A stretch of 64,000 nucleotides of DNA, taken from Paenibacillus nanensis (GTDB taxonomy: Bacteria; Bacillota; Bacilli; Paenibacillales; Paenibacillaceae). A program made the position numbers and the translations under genes. The stretch is taken from the NCBI RefSeq assembly GCF_003583765.1, contig NZ_QXQA01000006.1:124001-188000 (forward strand), read 5' to 3'. A model generated the notes under the pieces. It had not been told where the DNA came from, did not search any database, and worked only from the letters and a program-made list of their open reading frames with translations. This document shows, piece after piece, positions 43,169-51,911 of this stretch (the stretch's first letter is position 1; every line of letters begins with the position of its first letter).

Positions 43169-44707
43169 CTACATTCTCGTTTCGATATAAAGCTGATCCT
43201 TGATTTGCATATCGATGACAGGATAACGAACCTTCCATTTGCCGTTGCCGACAGAGGTGACTTCGCCCGGCGCGAGCCCGCGCGGCTGGAAGCCGTAATC
43301 GCGGTCGAAGGAGATCGTAACCTGAATGCGGTCATCCGGCAGCATACGGTGTAGCTCATGCGCCATGTTAACCGCCCACATCGACAATTCGCCCGATGTA
43401 GATTCCCCGTAATATAAGTAGTAGAGCGGGTCGATGTTGGCCGTCAATACCAGCCAGCCTTCCGCATCGCGCTTGACGTCCCAATCCTTAAACTCCGCAA
43501 CTCCCTCAAGCGTCTGTACCGAAGAGAACTCCTGCTCCATCAGGCTCCGAATATCTTCAAGCGGCGCGCCGACAAGCGTCTCTGGGAGCGACGGCGTCAA
43601 GAACTCGGCCTTCTCGATCATCTCTTCCGTTACGGAATCGATCAGCATTGCCGCTTGGAACGCCGCGATCGCGAAGTTCAGATCCGCATAGGAGCCGTCG
43701 ATACCCGCATACGTTATGCCTACGAGCTCGCCATATTCGTTAAACAGCGCTCCGCCCGAGCTGCCATGGTCGATCGGCGCATTCGTTTGAATATAGCTAA
43801 TGCCGTTCTCGTAGCTCAAATTGCTGATCAGCCCTTCAGAGACCGTATTCTGTAAACCGAGGGGGCTGCCGATCGCATAGACGCGGTCGCCTTTGCGCGC
43901 TTGGTAGCCATAGCCGACTTCCACCGGCGCCAAGTCTAGCGGCTCCTTCGTAAGGATAATCGCAAGATCGGCTTCTTTATCTGCGGCAACTACGCCTTCC
44001 ACCGCAATTTCATCATAATAGATGGAGTTCACGGTAGCCGAAGTGGCGTCTTCCATTACGTGATAATTCGTCAATACAAGGTTCTCCCCAATGACGATTC
44101 CGCTGCCGAAGGCCACGTTCGTTGCGATAAATACGACGCTTTCGTCATAAAGATCCACGATTTCAGTCGAAGTCAATTTCTCCAGTTCAACTTCCGGAGC
44201 TTCTTCTTCCGTATCCTGCTCTATCTCTTGATAATACCAGCTGCTTACCCGAATCGCAGGAATAGCTCCATCCCATTTGACATCGGCTTCCAGCTGTTCG
44301 GCTACAAAACGAAGCGGCACAAAAGGCACACCGTTTTTCAGCGCCGCCGCGGCGTCCATTTTTACCGTTTTACCGTTAACAATCGCTTCCTTCTGGCCAA
44401 TGGCCATCGTGATCGTTAATCTGCCGTCCCGTATAATGATGGCATTCGTTTTTTTCTCCAGTGCGGACGACGCCCCGAGCGAATCGAGCAAATCCGCCAT
44501 CGGAACCATCGCCGCGCCGCCCGTTTTGTAGATCGGGGCGGACAGCTTTACTTGTTCTCCGTCAACCCATAGCTGAATACTCTCGCTTTTGTCCGCTTTC
44601 GCGCTTGCGGCCGATGCCGCAGAGACGCTTTGAACGGATAATGGAGCAAGCAGCAGAGCTGTCGCGAGCATGGGGCTAACCAACCTGTTGTACCAGCTTT
44701 TCTTCAT
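43169..44707 (-). CDS. Exported trypsin-like (S1C/DegP-type) protease with copper amine oxidase-like N-domain
   Basis: 512 aa from ATG 44707, GGAGGAC 8 nt upstream. A signal peptide is present (lysines, hydrophobic core about 12-28, VSA-AS cleavage near 30-32). Residues 45-155 form a copper amine oxidase N-like domain (LWVDGEQVKLSAPIYKTGGA, VPLRFVAEQLEADVKWDG) that is common in Paenibacillus surface proteins. The protease domain has H216 in LTNYHVM, D247 in KEADLAIIL and S317 in DHGSSGGALFN. The usual GNSGG has S in place of N. Instead of a PDZ domain a C-terminal region of about 170 residues without recognisable motif follows. Confidence 0.9.
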   Translation of the reverse strand: MKKSWYNRLVSPMLATALLLAPLSVQSVSAASAASAKADKSESIQLWVDGEQVKLSAPIYKTGGAAMVPMADLLDSLGASSALEKKTNAIIIRDGRLTITMAIGQKEAIVNGKTVKMDAAAALKNGVPFVPLRFVAEQLEADVKWDGAIPAIRVSSWYYQEIEQDTEEEAPEVELEKLTSTEIVDLYDESVVFIATNVAFGSGIVIGENLVLTNYHVMEDATSATVNSIYYDEIAVEGVVAADKEADLAIILTKEPLDLAPVEVGYGYQARKGDRVYAIGSPLGLQNTVSEGLISNLSYENGISYIQTNAPIDHGSSGGALFNEYGELVGITYAGIDGSYADLNFAIAAFQAAMLIDSVTEEMIEKAEFLTPSLPETLVGAPLEDIRSLMEQEFSSVQTLEGVAEFKDWDVKRDAEGWLVLTANIDPLYYLYYGESTSGELSMWAVNMAHELHRMLPDDRIQVTISFDRDYGFQPRGLAPGEVTSVGNGKWKVRYPVIDMQIKDQLYIETRM

Positions 44708-44913
44708 GAAAACGTCCTCCACATTCTCCCATAATAGCCAAACGTATGATTCCTTCCCAATCCTACCACTCACAATCTCGCATTGTCTATGAAAAGTCTG
44801 AGACTCTAGCGAAATTTCCGACTTCGACATAGGCCATTCTAAGTATATCGGAAAGTCCCTTCTTAAAATCGAGATAGCGTGGGGGAAAAATGGATTGGCC
44901 GCATAAAAAAAAA

Positions 44914-44945
44914 AGCCCGGCGGCTTCTTGTAAAGTCACCGGGCT
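44914..44945 (-). terminator. Terminator of the ferritin gene
   Basis: AGCCCGG/CCGGGCT stem, followed on the minus strand by ten T, 10 nt after the stop. Confidence 0.9.
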
Positions 44946-44954
44946 CTTCCTTTG

Positions 44955-45458
44955 CTATTCTGCTGGCGGCGTAAACGAACGGGCTGCGAACTCCGTATCC
45001 AGCATATAAAAAGCGTTACTGTCCTTGTCAATCCGCTTCAGCTTGTTAATGATGCTGTCGAACAGCGCTTCTTCTTCCACCTGCTCCTCGATAAACCATT
45101 TCAAGAAGTTGATCGTCGCGTGCTCGCGGTCGTTCATGGCGAGGTCGGACAGTTTATAGAAGCGTTCGGTATTTTGCTGCTCGTGCTTGTAGCCCTCCTC
45201 GAAGGCATGAAGCACGGAATTGTAGTCGTTATTCGGTTCAGGCAATGCGGCCAGCGTCGCGCGGCGCCCGCGGTCATTTAGAAACTTATATATTTTCATT
45301 GCATGAAACCGTTCCTCTTCCGCTTGAACAATAAAGAAATTCGCGAAACCGTCCAAGCTGTCGGCGGAGCAGTAAGCCGCCATCGCAAGATACACATGGG
45401 CGGAATAAAACTCAAAATTCATTTGCTCGTTCAGCGCTTTGGCTAATGCGTCATTCAT
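44955..45458 (-). CDS. ftn: Ferritin (non-haem, Ftn type)
   Basis: 167 aa from ATG 45458 (MNDALAKALNEQMNFEFYSA), GCGAGG 9 nt upstream. Four-helix-bundle iron storage protein. Ferroxidase ligands are seen in NEQMNFEFYSAHVYLAM (E), FFIVQAEEERFHAMKIYKFL (EE..H) and LKWFIEEQVEEEALF (E, EE). It oxidises Fe2+ and stores it as ferric mineral. fur lies 3.5 kb away. I see no clear Fur/PerR operator in the short upstream gap. Confidence 0.93.
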   Translation of the reverse strand: MNDALAKALNEQMNFEFYSAHVYLAMAAYCSADSLDGFANFFIVQAEEERFHAMKIYKFLNDRGRRATLAALPEPNNDYNSVLHAFEEGYKHEQQNTERFYKLSDLAMNDREHATINFLKWFIEEQVEEEALFDSIINKLKRIDKDSNAFYMLDTEFAARSFTPPAE

Positions 45459-45502
45459 AACGTGCACCTCGCTTTTTGTCGTTTGGATCATTTTAACATA
45501 AA

Positions 45503-45532
45503 AAGGAGGGGCGGCAAATGGCCGCCCCTCCT
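45503..45532 (-). terminator. Terminator of the CtpA/B protease gene
   Basis: Perfect 12-bp stem AAGGAGGGGCGG with a small loop. TTTTTATG follows on the minus strand, 29 nt after the stop. Confidence 0.92.
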
Positions 45533-45560
45533 TAATTCTCCAGCATCCCGCGCTATCGGA

Positions 45561-46991
45561 TCATTTTTTCACGCCGCTTGTCAGCAGTTCAATGCCCTTC
45601 AGAAGCTGTGTATCCTCTTTATCCAGCTTTTCCCGAAGCAGCTCAAGCAGCCTGTATCCGGTCTTGTCGTCGAATTTCCCCGTTGTCTCGAGCCCCTCGC
45701 TTTGCTGGAATTGCCGCAGCGCCTGCTCCGTCGTTTCATCGAATACGCCTTCCGTTTCGAGCGGTCCGTATCCGAGCTCCCGCAGCATCGACTGCAGGGT
45801 GACAACGTCATCGCCATAGCTGCCCAGCTCCATCTCGGATCCGGTAGCAAGCGGACGCAAGCTGGCGTATGCCGGCAGCTTCACCTCGATGTCAGGGGAT
45901 ACGCCTTGCTCATTGATCCAAGTGCCGCCCGGCGTTTTCCATTGCGCTTCCGTCAGACTGAGGACAGATCCGTCCGGATACTGCCGGAACGCTTGCACGA
46001 CGCCTTTGCCGTACGTCGTTTCGCCAATGACGGTCGCTCCCGCCGATTCCTTCAGCGCGGCAGTCAGCACTTCGCTGGCGCTTGCGGATTGACCGTTGAC
46101 CAGAACCACGATGGGAACCGTCCACTCTTTCTTTTGCTCAGACAAGAAGGAAACGGTCTGTCTTTCATTTTTGTACACAACGTCAAGAATCTTCTTATCC
46201 TTCGGAATAAGGATATTGGCGATATCAAGCGTCGAGGTCAACAGGCCGCCCGGGTTCGAGCGCAGGTCGAGCAGCAGCCCCTCCAGAGGGCCTTCCTCCT
46301 GCAGCTTGGCAAGCTCGGCTTCAAATTCCTTGGCTGTATTTTCAGCGAAGCGGCTGATTGTCACATGGCCGATTCCGCCCTCCAGCTTCTCGGAAGTTAC
46401 GGTGTAGACGGGTATAGCCGCCCGTTTCATCGTAATTTCGATCGGCTCCTTCTCGCCATCCCTCCGCAGACGAAGAGTAACCTCCGTGCCTTCTTCGCCC
46501 CTAACCATGCCTAGCAGTTCCTGGAACGATTTCCCTTTAATCTCCACGCCATCTACGGCAATGATCGTGTCGCCCGCCAGAACGCCTCCCCGTTCCGCCG
46601 GCGTATCCTTGATGACCGACGTGATGATATAGAGTCCTTCCTCCTGGCGCATCTCCGCGCCGATTCCATAAAATTGCCCTTCGTAGGATTGGGTGTACGC
46701 CTCTCCTTCCTCTCCGACGAAATAATGCGAATAAGGATCGTTCAGCGAAGCGACCATGCCCTGCGTGGCGCCGTTAATCAAATCCTTCGGATCGGCGCCG
46801 TTCAAATAGTCTTCCATAATTTTCGTGTACGCGGTGTTCAGCTGCTTGAACGCCGGATCCTTTGTAATCGGATAACGCATGCCCGACGACAGCATCCCAA
46901 GCACATATCCGATAACAAGCAACGCGACTACGCCAATCACATAAATAAATCCCGATTTTTGTTTGACCGGTTCTTCGAAGTTATTGTTCAT
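45561..46991 (-). CDS. C-terminal processing protease, S41 family, with PDZ and peptidoglycan-binding domains
   Basis: 476 aa, AAGGAG before the ATG. One N-terminal membrane anchor (about 14-34). The PDZ domain lies at about 105-190 (GIGAEMRQEEGLYIITSVIK, AGDTIIAVDGVEIKG). The S41 catalytic core is at about 195-370, with the nucleophile serine in VLVNGQSASASEVLTAALKE (S304 most likely) and the general base K329 in GETTYGKGVVQ. A peptidoglycan-binding helical repeat spans about 395-455 (VVTLQSMLRELGYGPLETEG). The order matches CtpA/CtpB; CtpB cleaves SpoIVFA in sporulation. The specific role is inferred only from family. Confidence 0.94.
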   Translation of the reverse strand: MNNNFEEPVKQKSGFIYVIGVVALLVIGYVLGMLSSGMRYPITKDPAFKQLNTAYTKIMEDYLNGADPKDLINGATQGMVASLNDPYSHYFVGEEGEAYTQSYEGQFYGIGAEMRQEEGLYIITSVIKDTPAERGGVLAGDTIIAVDGVEIKGKSFQELLGMVRGEEGTEVTLRLRRDGEKEPIEITMKRAAIPVYTVTSEKLEGGIGHVTISRFAENTAKEFEAELAKLQEEGPLEGLLLDLRSNPGGLLTSTLDIANILIPKDKKILDVVYKNERQTVSFLSEQKKEWTVPIVVLVNGQSASASEVLTAALKESAGATVIGETTYGKGVVQAFRQYPDGSVLSLTEAQWKTPGGTWINEQGVSPDIEVKLPAYASLRPLATGSEMELGSYGDDVVTLQSMLRELGYGPLETEGVFDETTEQALRQFQQSEGLETTGKFDDKTGYRLLELLREKLDKEDTQLLKGIELLTSGVKK

Positions 46992-47081
46992 TCCTTAATC
47001 TCCTTGTATGAATGCTGGTTTTTCGCTACAATCATCCTGAATTGCCTAACCGTATGGACAAGAGAGGAGCTCGTCTCAACG

Positions 47082-47879
47082 ATGTATAAGCTGATCGCCG
47101 TAGATTTAGATGACACGCTGCTTAATGACGAACTGCAAGTGACTGAAGGCACGAAGAAAGCGATGGCTGACGCCCTCGAGCAGGGCGTCATCGTTACGAT
47201 TGCCACCGGCCGCATGTATGCCTCCGCCCAGCAGATCGCCAAAAATATTAACCTTAATGTACCTATTATTACGTATCAGGGAGCGCTCGTCAAAACGCTG
47301 CTGGACGGCAAGGTGCTGTATGAACGTTCGGTTCCGACGGATGCCGCCAAGGAGCTGTATGCTTACTGCCAAGCCAACAAGCTTCATTTGCAGCTGTATG
47401 TGGACGACGAGCTGTATAGCACGGAAGACAACGACCGCATTCAAAAGTATTCCAAGCAATCCAACATCCCTTATCATATCGAGCCTGATTTTAGCAAGCT
47501 CATCGAGCATCCGATGAACAAGCTGCTAATGATCGACGAGCCCGAACGGCTTGATGAAGTGGCGCATGAGCTTCAGACGCTGATCGGCGACCGCGTGCAT
47601 ATTACAAAGTCAAAAGCCAATTACTTAGAGATTATGCACAAGGAAGGGACAAAAGGACACGCGCTCCGGTATTTGGCCGAATATATCGGCTGCACCATGG
47701 AGGAAACGATCGCCATCGGAGACGCCTGGAACGACCGCGAGATGGTGATGGCCGCCGGACTCGGCGTTGCGATGGGCAACGCGGTCCCGGCTTTGAAGGA
47801 GCTTGCCGATTACATCACGCTGACCAACAATGAAGACGGCGTCAAACACGTCATCGAAAAATTTGTACTGAACCGTTAA
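47082..47879 (+). CDS. Cof-type HAD-IIB hydrolase
   Basis: 265 aa starting MYKLIAVDLDDTLLNDE, which holds the HAD nucleophile and acid (DLDDT). Motif II is in VTIATGRMY, and the last motifs are AIGDAWNDREMVMAAGLGVA, with GNAVPALKELADYITLTNNEDGV. The large cap (about 85-200) places it in the Cof/IIB group that dephosphorylates sugar phosphates, nucleotides or flavin intermediates; specificity cannot be read. The ribosome binding site (GAGAGGAG) is about 12 nt upstream, a little long. Divergent from the Ctp protease. Confidence 0.93.
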   Translation: MYKLIAVDLDDTLLNDELQVTEGTKKAMADALEQGVIVTIATGRMYASAQQIAKNINLNVPIITYQGALVKTLLDGKVLYERSVPTDAAKELYAYCQANKLHLQLYVDDELYSTEDNDRIQKYSKQSNIPYHIEPDFSKLIEHPMNKLLMIDEPERLDEVAHELQTLIGDRVHITKSKANYLEIMHKEGTKGHALRYLAEYIGCTMEETIAIGDAWNDREMVMAAGLGVAMGNAVPALKELADYITLTNNEDGVKHVIEKFVLNR

Positions 47880-47932
47880 ACATACGGCCTAAATTAAGAG
47901 GAGGAATTTGCAGGTAATCGAACGGGGAGTGA

Positions 47933-48922
47933 ATGGGTTTGAAAGCGATCGTCGTTGAAAGTCTCGGGCCATCTAAAAATTTAAAATATAGAGATGTCGA
48001 AATCCCGGTCATGGGTCCAAAACAGGTACTCATTCGCGTAAAAACGACCAGCGTAAATTTTGCGGATATCAAAGCGAGACGCGGCAATAAAGGACAAGGA
48101 AACGTTCCTTTTATTCCAGGGCTGGAAGCGGCAGGCGTGATCGAGCAGGCCGGAGCCGATGTAACGTCCTTACATAAGGGGCAACGAGTCATCGCTTTTC
48201 CTCATAACGGTTCCTATGCCGAATATATCGTAGCCGATGAAAATCTGACTTTTGCGATCCCTAACGGTATCGATTTTGATATCGCCGGTGCATGCGGCAT
48301 TGTGTCCTTCCTAAGTTACAGCCTGCTTGCCGAGCTCGCCAGAATACAAGAGGGTGAAACGGTCCTCATACACGCTGCGTCGGGCGGGGTAGGGACAACG
48401 GCCATACAGCTCGCCAAAACTTTAGGCGCCGGCCTAGTGGTCGGAACCGTCGGCAGCGAAGCGAAAAAGGCTGCCGCTATTCGAGTGGGAGCAGATCATG
48501 TATTCTGCTACGAAGAGGAAAACTTTTCAGAAAAAGTAAACGAAATAACAAACGGTAAAGGCGTAAATATCATTCTAGATTCCGTTGGCGGCGAAGTGAC
48601 CGAACAAAGCATGACATGTCTCGCGCGTTACGGCCGTCTTGTTATTTTCGGTAATGCGAGCGGCAAATACGGTCAGCTCCAAACATCCGATCTTCATGCA
48701 AGCTGCCGCTCGGTGCTTGGTTTTAGCCTTGGCACGACTAGGAAGGAGCGGCCTGAGCAATTAAAAGGCATCGCGGAAAAAGTGCTTCGCTTATTGGAGA
48801 ACCGCAGCCTTCAAATCGACATTGGCGCAACGTTCCCTTTAAAGGACGCATCGTTAGCGCATGATTGGGTCGAAAGCAGAAAAAGCACCGGTAAAGTCGT
48901 ATTAAAAGTCGAGAATGAATAG
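47933..48922 (+). CDS. Medium-chain dehydrogenase/reductase, quinone oxidoreductase-like
   Basis: 329 aa. The N-terminal GroES-like domain (VLIRVKTTSVNFADIKARRG) and Rossmann domain (VLIHAASGGVGTTAIQLAKT, then GTVGSEAKKAA) place it with zinc-free NADPH:quinone reductase or zeta-crystallin-type enzymes; zinc-ligand cysteines are absent. The start is either ATG 47933 or TTG 47939 (MKAIVVES), the latter better spaced from GGGGAG. Codon use is more AT-rich than that of its neighbours (many AAA, ATT and TTA), which hints at separate origin. Confidence 0.88.
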   Translation: MGLKAIVVESLGPSKNLKYRDVEIPVMGPKQVLIRVKTTSVNFADIKARRGNKGQGNVPFIPGLEAAGVIEQAGADVTSLHKGQRVIAFPHNGSYAEYIVADENLTFAIPNGIDFDIAGACGIVSFLSYSLLAELARIQEGETVLIHAASGGVGTTAIQLAKTLGAGLVVGTVGSEAKKAAAIRVGADHVFCYEEENFSEKVNEITNGKGVNIILDSVGGEVTEQSMTCLARYGRLVIFGNASGKYGQLQTSDLHASCRSVLGFSLGTTRKERPEQLKGIAEKVLRLLENRSLQIDIGATFPLKDASLAHDWVESRKSTGKVVLKVENE

Positions 48923-48937
48923 ACGAGCATTGAAATG

Positions 48938-48974
48938 AAAAAAGCACGGGCTGCTCCACAGCCTGTGCTTTTTT
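48938..48974. terminator. Bidirectional terminator between the MDR gene and fur
   Basis: AAAAAAGCACGGGCTG/CAGCCTGTGCTTTTTT with a CTCCA loop, between convergent genes. Confidence 0.93.
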
Positions 48975-48985
48975 ATGAACCTCTA

Positions 48986-49462
48986 TCAGGAAACGGCTTT
49001 GCAGTCGCGTTTGCATTCTCCGCTGCTGCAGCTCTTGTAATTTCCTGTAAAATCAAGCCGGTGGTCCAGCACCTTAAAGCCGTATTCCCGCTCCAGCCTC
49101 TCCTCCAGCTCGACCAGCCAATCTTCCTTGATTTCCTCGAGGGCTCCGCATTTCTGACAAATCAAATGATGATGCATATGCTCATGATCTTCGCCTCGTA
49201 AATCAAAACGGGCCACGCCGTCTCCGAAATTCATCTTCGCTACAATCTGCAGCTCAGCCAGAAGCTCCAGCGTCCGGTATACCGTCGCCAGCCCAATTTC
49301 GGGAAACTTCTCTTTCACCAGCATATAGACATCCTCGGCGCTCAGATGATCCTCTTCGTTCTCCAGTAGCACCCGCACAATGATTTCACGCTGTGTCGTC
49401 AGCTTATACCCGTTCTCCATCAAGCTTCGCTTTATTTTTTCAATCTCCGCCGTAACGTTCAT
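48986..49462 (-). CDS. fur: Ferric uptake regulator Fur
   Basis: 158 aa. The N-terminal winged helix shows YKLTTQREIIVRVLLENEED and the recognition region GLATVYRTLELLAELQ. The metal site HEHMHHHLICQKC and zinc-binding cysteines (CQKC and CSSGECKRDC) follow. Across its length it looks much closer to Bacillus Fur than to PerR or Zur (HLSAEDVYMLVKEKFPEIG is shared almost exactly). It represses iron-uptake genes when Fe2+ is plentiful. A 7-1-7 operator lies in its promoter. GGAGGTG precedes the start. Confidence 0.95.
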   Translation of the reverse strand: MNVTAEIEKIKRSLMENGYKLTTQREIIVRVLLENEEDHLSAEDVYMLVKEKFPEIGLATVYRTLELLAELQIVAKMNFGDGVARFDLRGEDHEHMHHHLICQKCGALEEIKEDWLVELEERLEREYGFKVLDHRLDFTGNYKSCSSGECKRDCKAVS

Positions 49463-49526
49463 TTCTCCGCACCTCCCGTGTTGAATCGGACTGCTATTTA
49501 TTAAAGGCTCCCGCCGAATTTGCCAT

Positions 49527-49554
49527 TTTATAATTTAGAATTATTCTAATCTAA
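49527..49554 (-). promoter_or_regulatory. fur promoter with PerR/Fur-type 7-1-7 operator
   Basis: The perfect palindrome TTAGAAT-T-ATTCTAA (49535-49549) fits the TTATAATNATTATAA layout of PerR/Fur boxes. It lies between a likely -10 TATAAA (49527-49532) and a weak -35 TTAGAT (49549-49554), so a bound repressor would block transcription. In B. subtilis fur is controlled by PerR; which regulator acts here is inferred. Confidence 0.75.
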
Positions 49555-49691
49555 TCCTAGACGATTTCCGCTTAGAAAGCAACCGCTAATCTGCTCTCTT
49601 TACATTCGCTCCTGAAATCCATTTCCCTGCTTGCCGCAAATAAAAACATTGGAAATCGAATATAAGGCGAAAATTGAACGCTGCACAAAAT

Positions 49692-49722
49692 AAAAAAAGG
49701 AAGCGGCCGCTTCCCTTTTTTT
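49692..49722. terminator. Terminator of the sulfate transport operon
   Basis: A self-complementary AGGAAGCGGCCGCTTCCCT core with A-run and T-run ends, 29 nt after the sulfate-binding protein stop; can also stop read-through in the opposite direction. Confidence 0.9.
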
Positions 49723-49750
49723 GTCCATCAGATGCTGTTGTAGATGCTGT

Positions 49751-50812
49751 TTAGATGTCGGCCAACACCTGATACCATACGCCTTTTTTGGCGTACAGCA
49801 GCTCGCGTACCTCCTGCCAGCCGCCCAAATACGTAATGTCGAACAAACCTTCCGGCGTCGCGAATTTGTCCTTCGTCTCCTCGGCTACCGCTTCGTCTAC
49901 GGGGCGAAAGCCGTGCTCTGCGAAGATTCGCTGCGCCTCAGGGCTTTGCAAATATGCGATGAACGCTTCCGCAACCTCTCTCGTACCGTGACGGTCCACA
50001 TTTTTGTCGACGACCGCCGCAGGATTTTCAATGAGAATCGTATCCTTCGGAACGACGATATCGTAGTCTACGCCTTTCTGAATGCGGGCTATCAGTTCGT
50101 TTTCATACGTGACGATCACGTCGCCAACCCCGTATTCAAAAGCAGCCATGGAGGCTCTGCCGCTTTTATCGAGCGACTCTACATTCGCGTGGACCGACCT
50201 TAGGAACTCTTTGGCATAATCCGGCGACTTCTCGCCCGTCTCCCGCTCCGAAAGCTTGAGCCCTGCGCCATAAATCGCGTTAATATCCCATTGCGCGCCT
50301 CCGGACGTCTTCGGATTCGGGTAAAGCACCTTTATGCCTTCGCGCGTCAAATCCGTCCAATCTTTAATATTCAGCGGGTTGCCCGGCCGGGTACCCATCA
50401 CCACGATCGAGCGGGTAATCATGCCTCCCGCATCGCGATTACGCCAGTCATGCGTAATAAAGCCCGCATCCTCAATTTTGTCGAGGTCGCCTTCCATCGC
50501 AAGCACCGCGACATCCGCTTCGAACCCGCCGGCAATGGCGCGCGCCTGCGTCCCGGACGCCTCATACGATTCTTGGAACGTTACGCGCTGGCCCGTCTTC
50601 TCTAGCCACTGCTTCTTAAACGCAGGGAGCAGATCGCCGAAAGCATCCTTAACGACCGAATAAGCGCCAATAACAAGCGTAACGTCGCCTTCGGGCACGG
50701 TCTGACCATTATCCGGCGTCTCGCTCTTTGCGCAGCCTGCAGCCGCGGCAAGTAGAACGGCAATAAGCAGAAACGGCAGCAGACGCCTCGCTAAAGCTGG
50801 AATTCGTATCAT
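49751..50812 (-). CDS. Sulfate/thiosulfate-binding lipoprotein of an ABC transporter
   Basis: 353 aa. Lipoprotein signal peptide with lipobox LAAAAGC, so it is anchored to the outer face of the membrane. Mature motifs of the Sbp/CysP family include DVTLVIGAYSVVKDAFGDLL, FEADVAVLAMEGDLDKI, VLYPNPKTSGGAQWDINAIY and GVGDVIVTYENELI. It delivers sulfate or thiosulfate to the CysTW channel. It is the last gene of cysT-cysW-cysA-sbp, 34 nt after cysA; in many genomes the binding protein is first. Confidence 0.95.
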   Translation of the reverse strand: MIRIPALARRLLPFLLIAVLLAAAAGCAKSETPDNGQTVPEGDVTLVIGAYSVVKDAFGDLLPAFKKQWLEKTGQRVTFQESYEASGTQARAIAGGFEADVAVLAMEGDLDKIEDAGFITHDWRNRDAGGMITRSIVVMGTRPGNPLNIKDWTDLTREGIKVLYPNPKTSGGAQWDINAIYGAGLKLSERETGEKSPDYAKEFLRSVHANVESLDKSGRASMAAFEYGVGDVIVTYENELIARIQKGVDYDIVVPKDTILIENPAAVVDKNVDRHGTREVAEAFIAYLQSPEAQRIFAEHGFRPVDEAVAEETKDKFATPEGLFDITYLGGWQEVRELLYAKKGVWYQVLADI

Positions 50813-50846
50813 AAGGTCAACACTCTTTCTGCTGGAATGTCTACTA

Positions 50847-51911
50847 TCAAATATGGATCGGCATCGGATCGACCTTAAGCGGATTTTCCATAATCCAGCT
50901 GTCTTGATCGTTGAACAGATAGGCCCGGTGCAGCAATACGCTTACCGCTTCGCCCGGCTTCAGCACTTCCTTCTCCAGCGAACGGTACGTAATCAGCTTC
51001 GTGTCGCCGACTGCTAGCTCGACCATCCATTCGCTTCCGCGGAAATGGATATGCTTCACAACCGCAGGCATCGTAGCGGAAGCCAGCTTAATCTCCCCAG
51101 GCTTGCCGATCTCGATATATTCCGGTCGAATCAGCGCTTTGGTATCCGGCTGTACCGCTGCGCTTTCAAAGCCTTTCAGCGACGAGATATCGTCGATGAA
51201 CGAAGACTCGCCGATAAAGCTTGCGACAAACGGCGTTTCCGGGTTTTTGTAAATATCCCACGGGCTGCCCTTCTGCTCGAGCCGCCCCTTGTTAATAATC
51301 ATAATTTCGTCCGCAACCTCGATTGCTTCCTCTTGGTCATGCGTAACGAAAATCGACGTGATGCCGACGCGCTCGATCATCTCTTTGAGCCACGTGCGCA
51401 GCTCCGTGCGGATCTTCGCGTCAATCGCGGCGAACGGCTCATCCAGCAGCAGAAGCTGCGGCTCCGGCGCCAATGCCCGGGCGAAGGCTACGCGCTGGCG
51501 CTGACCGCCGGACAGCTGATGCGGATAGCGGTGCTCGAAGCCCTTCAGCCCCGTCAGCTCCACCAAATACATGACGCGCTCGCGGATTTGCTCCTTCGTA
51601 TGCTTCTTCACCTTCAAGCCGAACGCGACATTATCGTAAACCGTCATATGTTTAAACAAAGCGTAGTTCTGAAAAACAAAGCCGATTCCCCGCTCTTGCG
51701 GGGGAAGATCGTTCACGCGTTTGCCGTGGAAGACAATATCGCCGGAGGACGGCGTCTCAAGTCCGGCAAGCATGCGCAAAATCGAGGTTTTGCCGCCGCC
51801 GCTTGGGCCGAGCAAACCGATCAGCTTGCCCTTCTCGATATCGAAGCTGACATCCCGCACCGCATGGAAGTCGCCGAAGTTTTTGTTCAAATTGCGAACC
51901 TCGATATGCAT
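50847..51911 (-). CDS. cysA: Sulfate ABC transporter ATP-binding protein
   Basis: 354 aa. Walker A GPSGGGKT (about 35-42), the Q-loop in FVFQNYALF, signature LSGGQRQRVAFARAL, Walker B LLLLDEPFAAID (Ile instead of the usual Leu after AA) and switch FVTHDQEEA. The C-terminal TOBE-like regulatory region spans about 240-345. It powers sulfate/thiosulfate import with CysT and CysW. The ATG directly follows the cysW stop codon with no gap, implying translational coupling. Confidence 0.96.
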   Translation of the reverse strand: MHIEVRNLNKNFGDFHAVRDVSFDIEKGKLIGLLGPSGGGKTSILRMLAGLETPSSGDIVFHGKRVNDLPPQERGIGFVFQNYALFKHMTVYDNVAFGLKVKKHTKEQIRERVMYLVELTGLKGFEHRYPHQLSGGQRQRVAFARALAPEPQLLLLDEPFAAIDAKIRTELRTWLKEMIERVGITSIFVTHDQEEAIEVADEIMIINKGRLEQKGSPWDIYKNPETPFVASFIGESSFIDDISSLKGFESAAVQPDTKALIRPEYIEIGKPGEIKLASATMPAVVKHIHFRGSEWMVELAVGDTKLITYRSLEKEVLKPGEAVSVLLHRAYLFNDQDSWIMENPLKVDPMPIHI

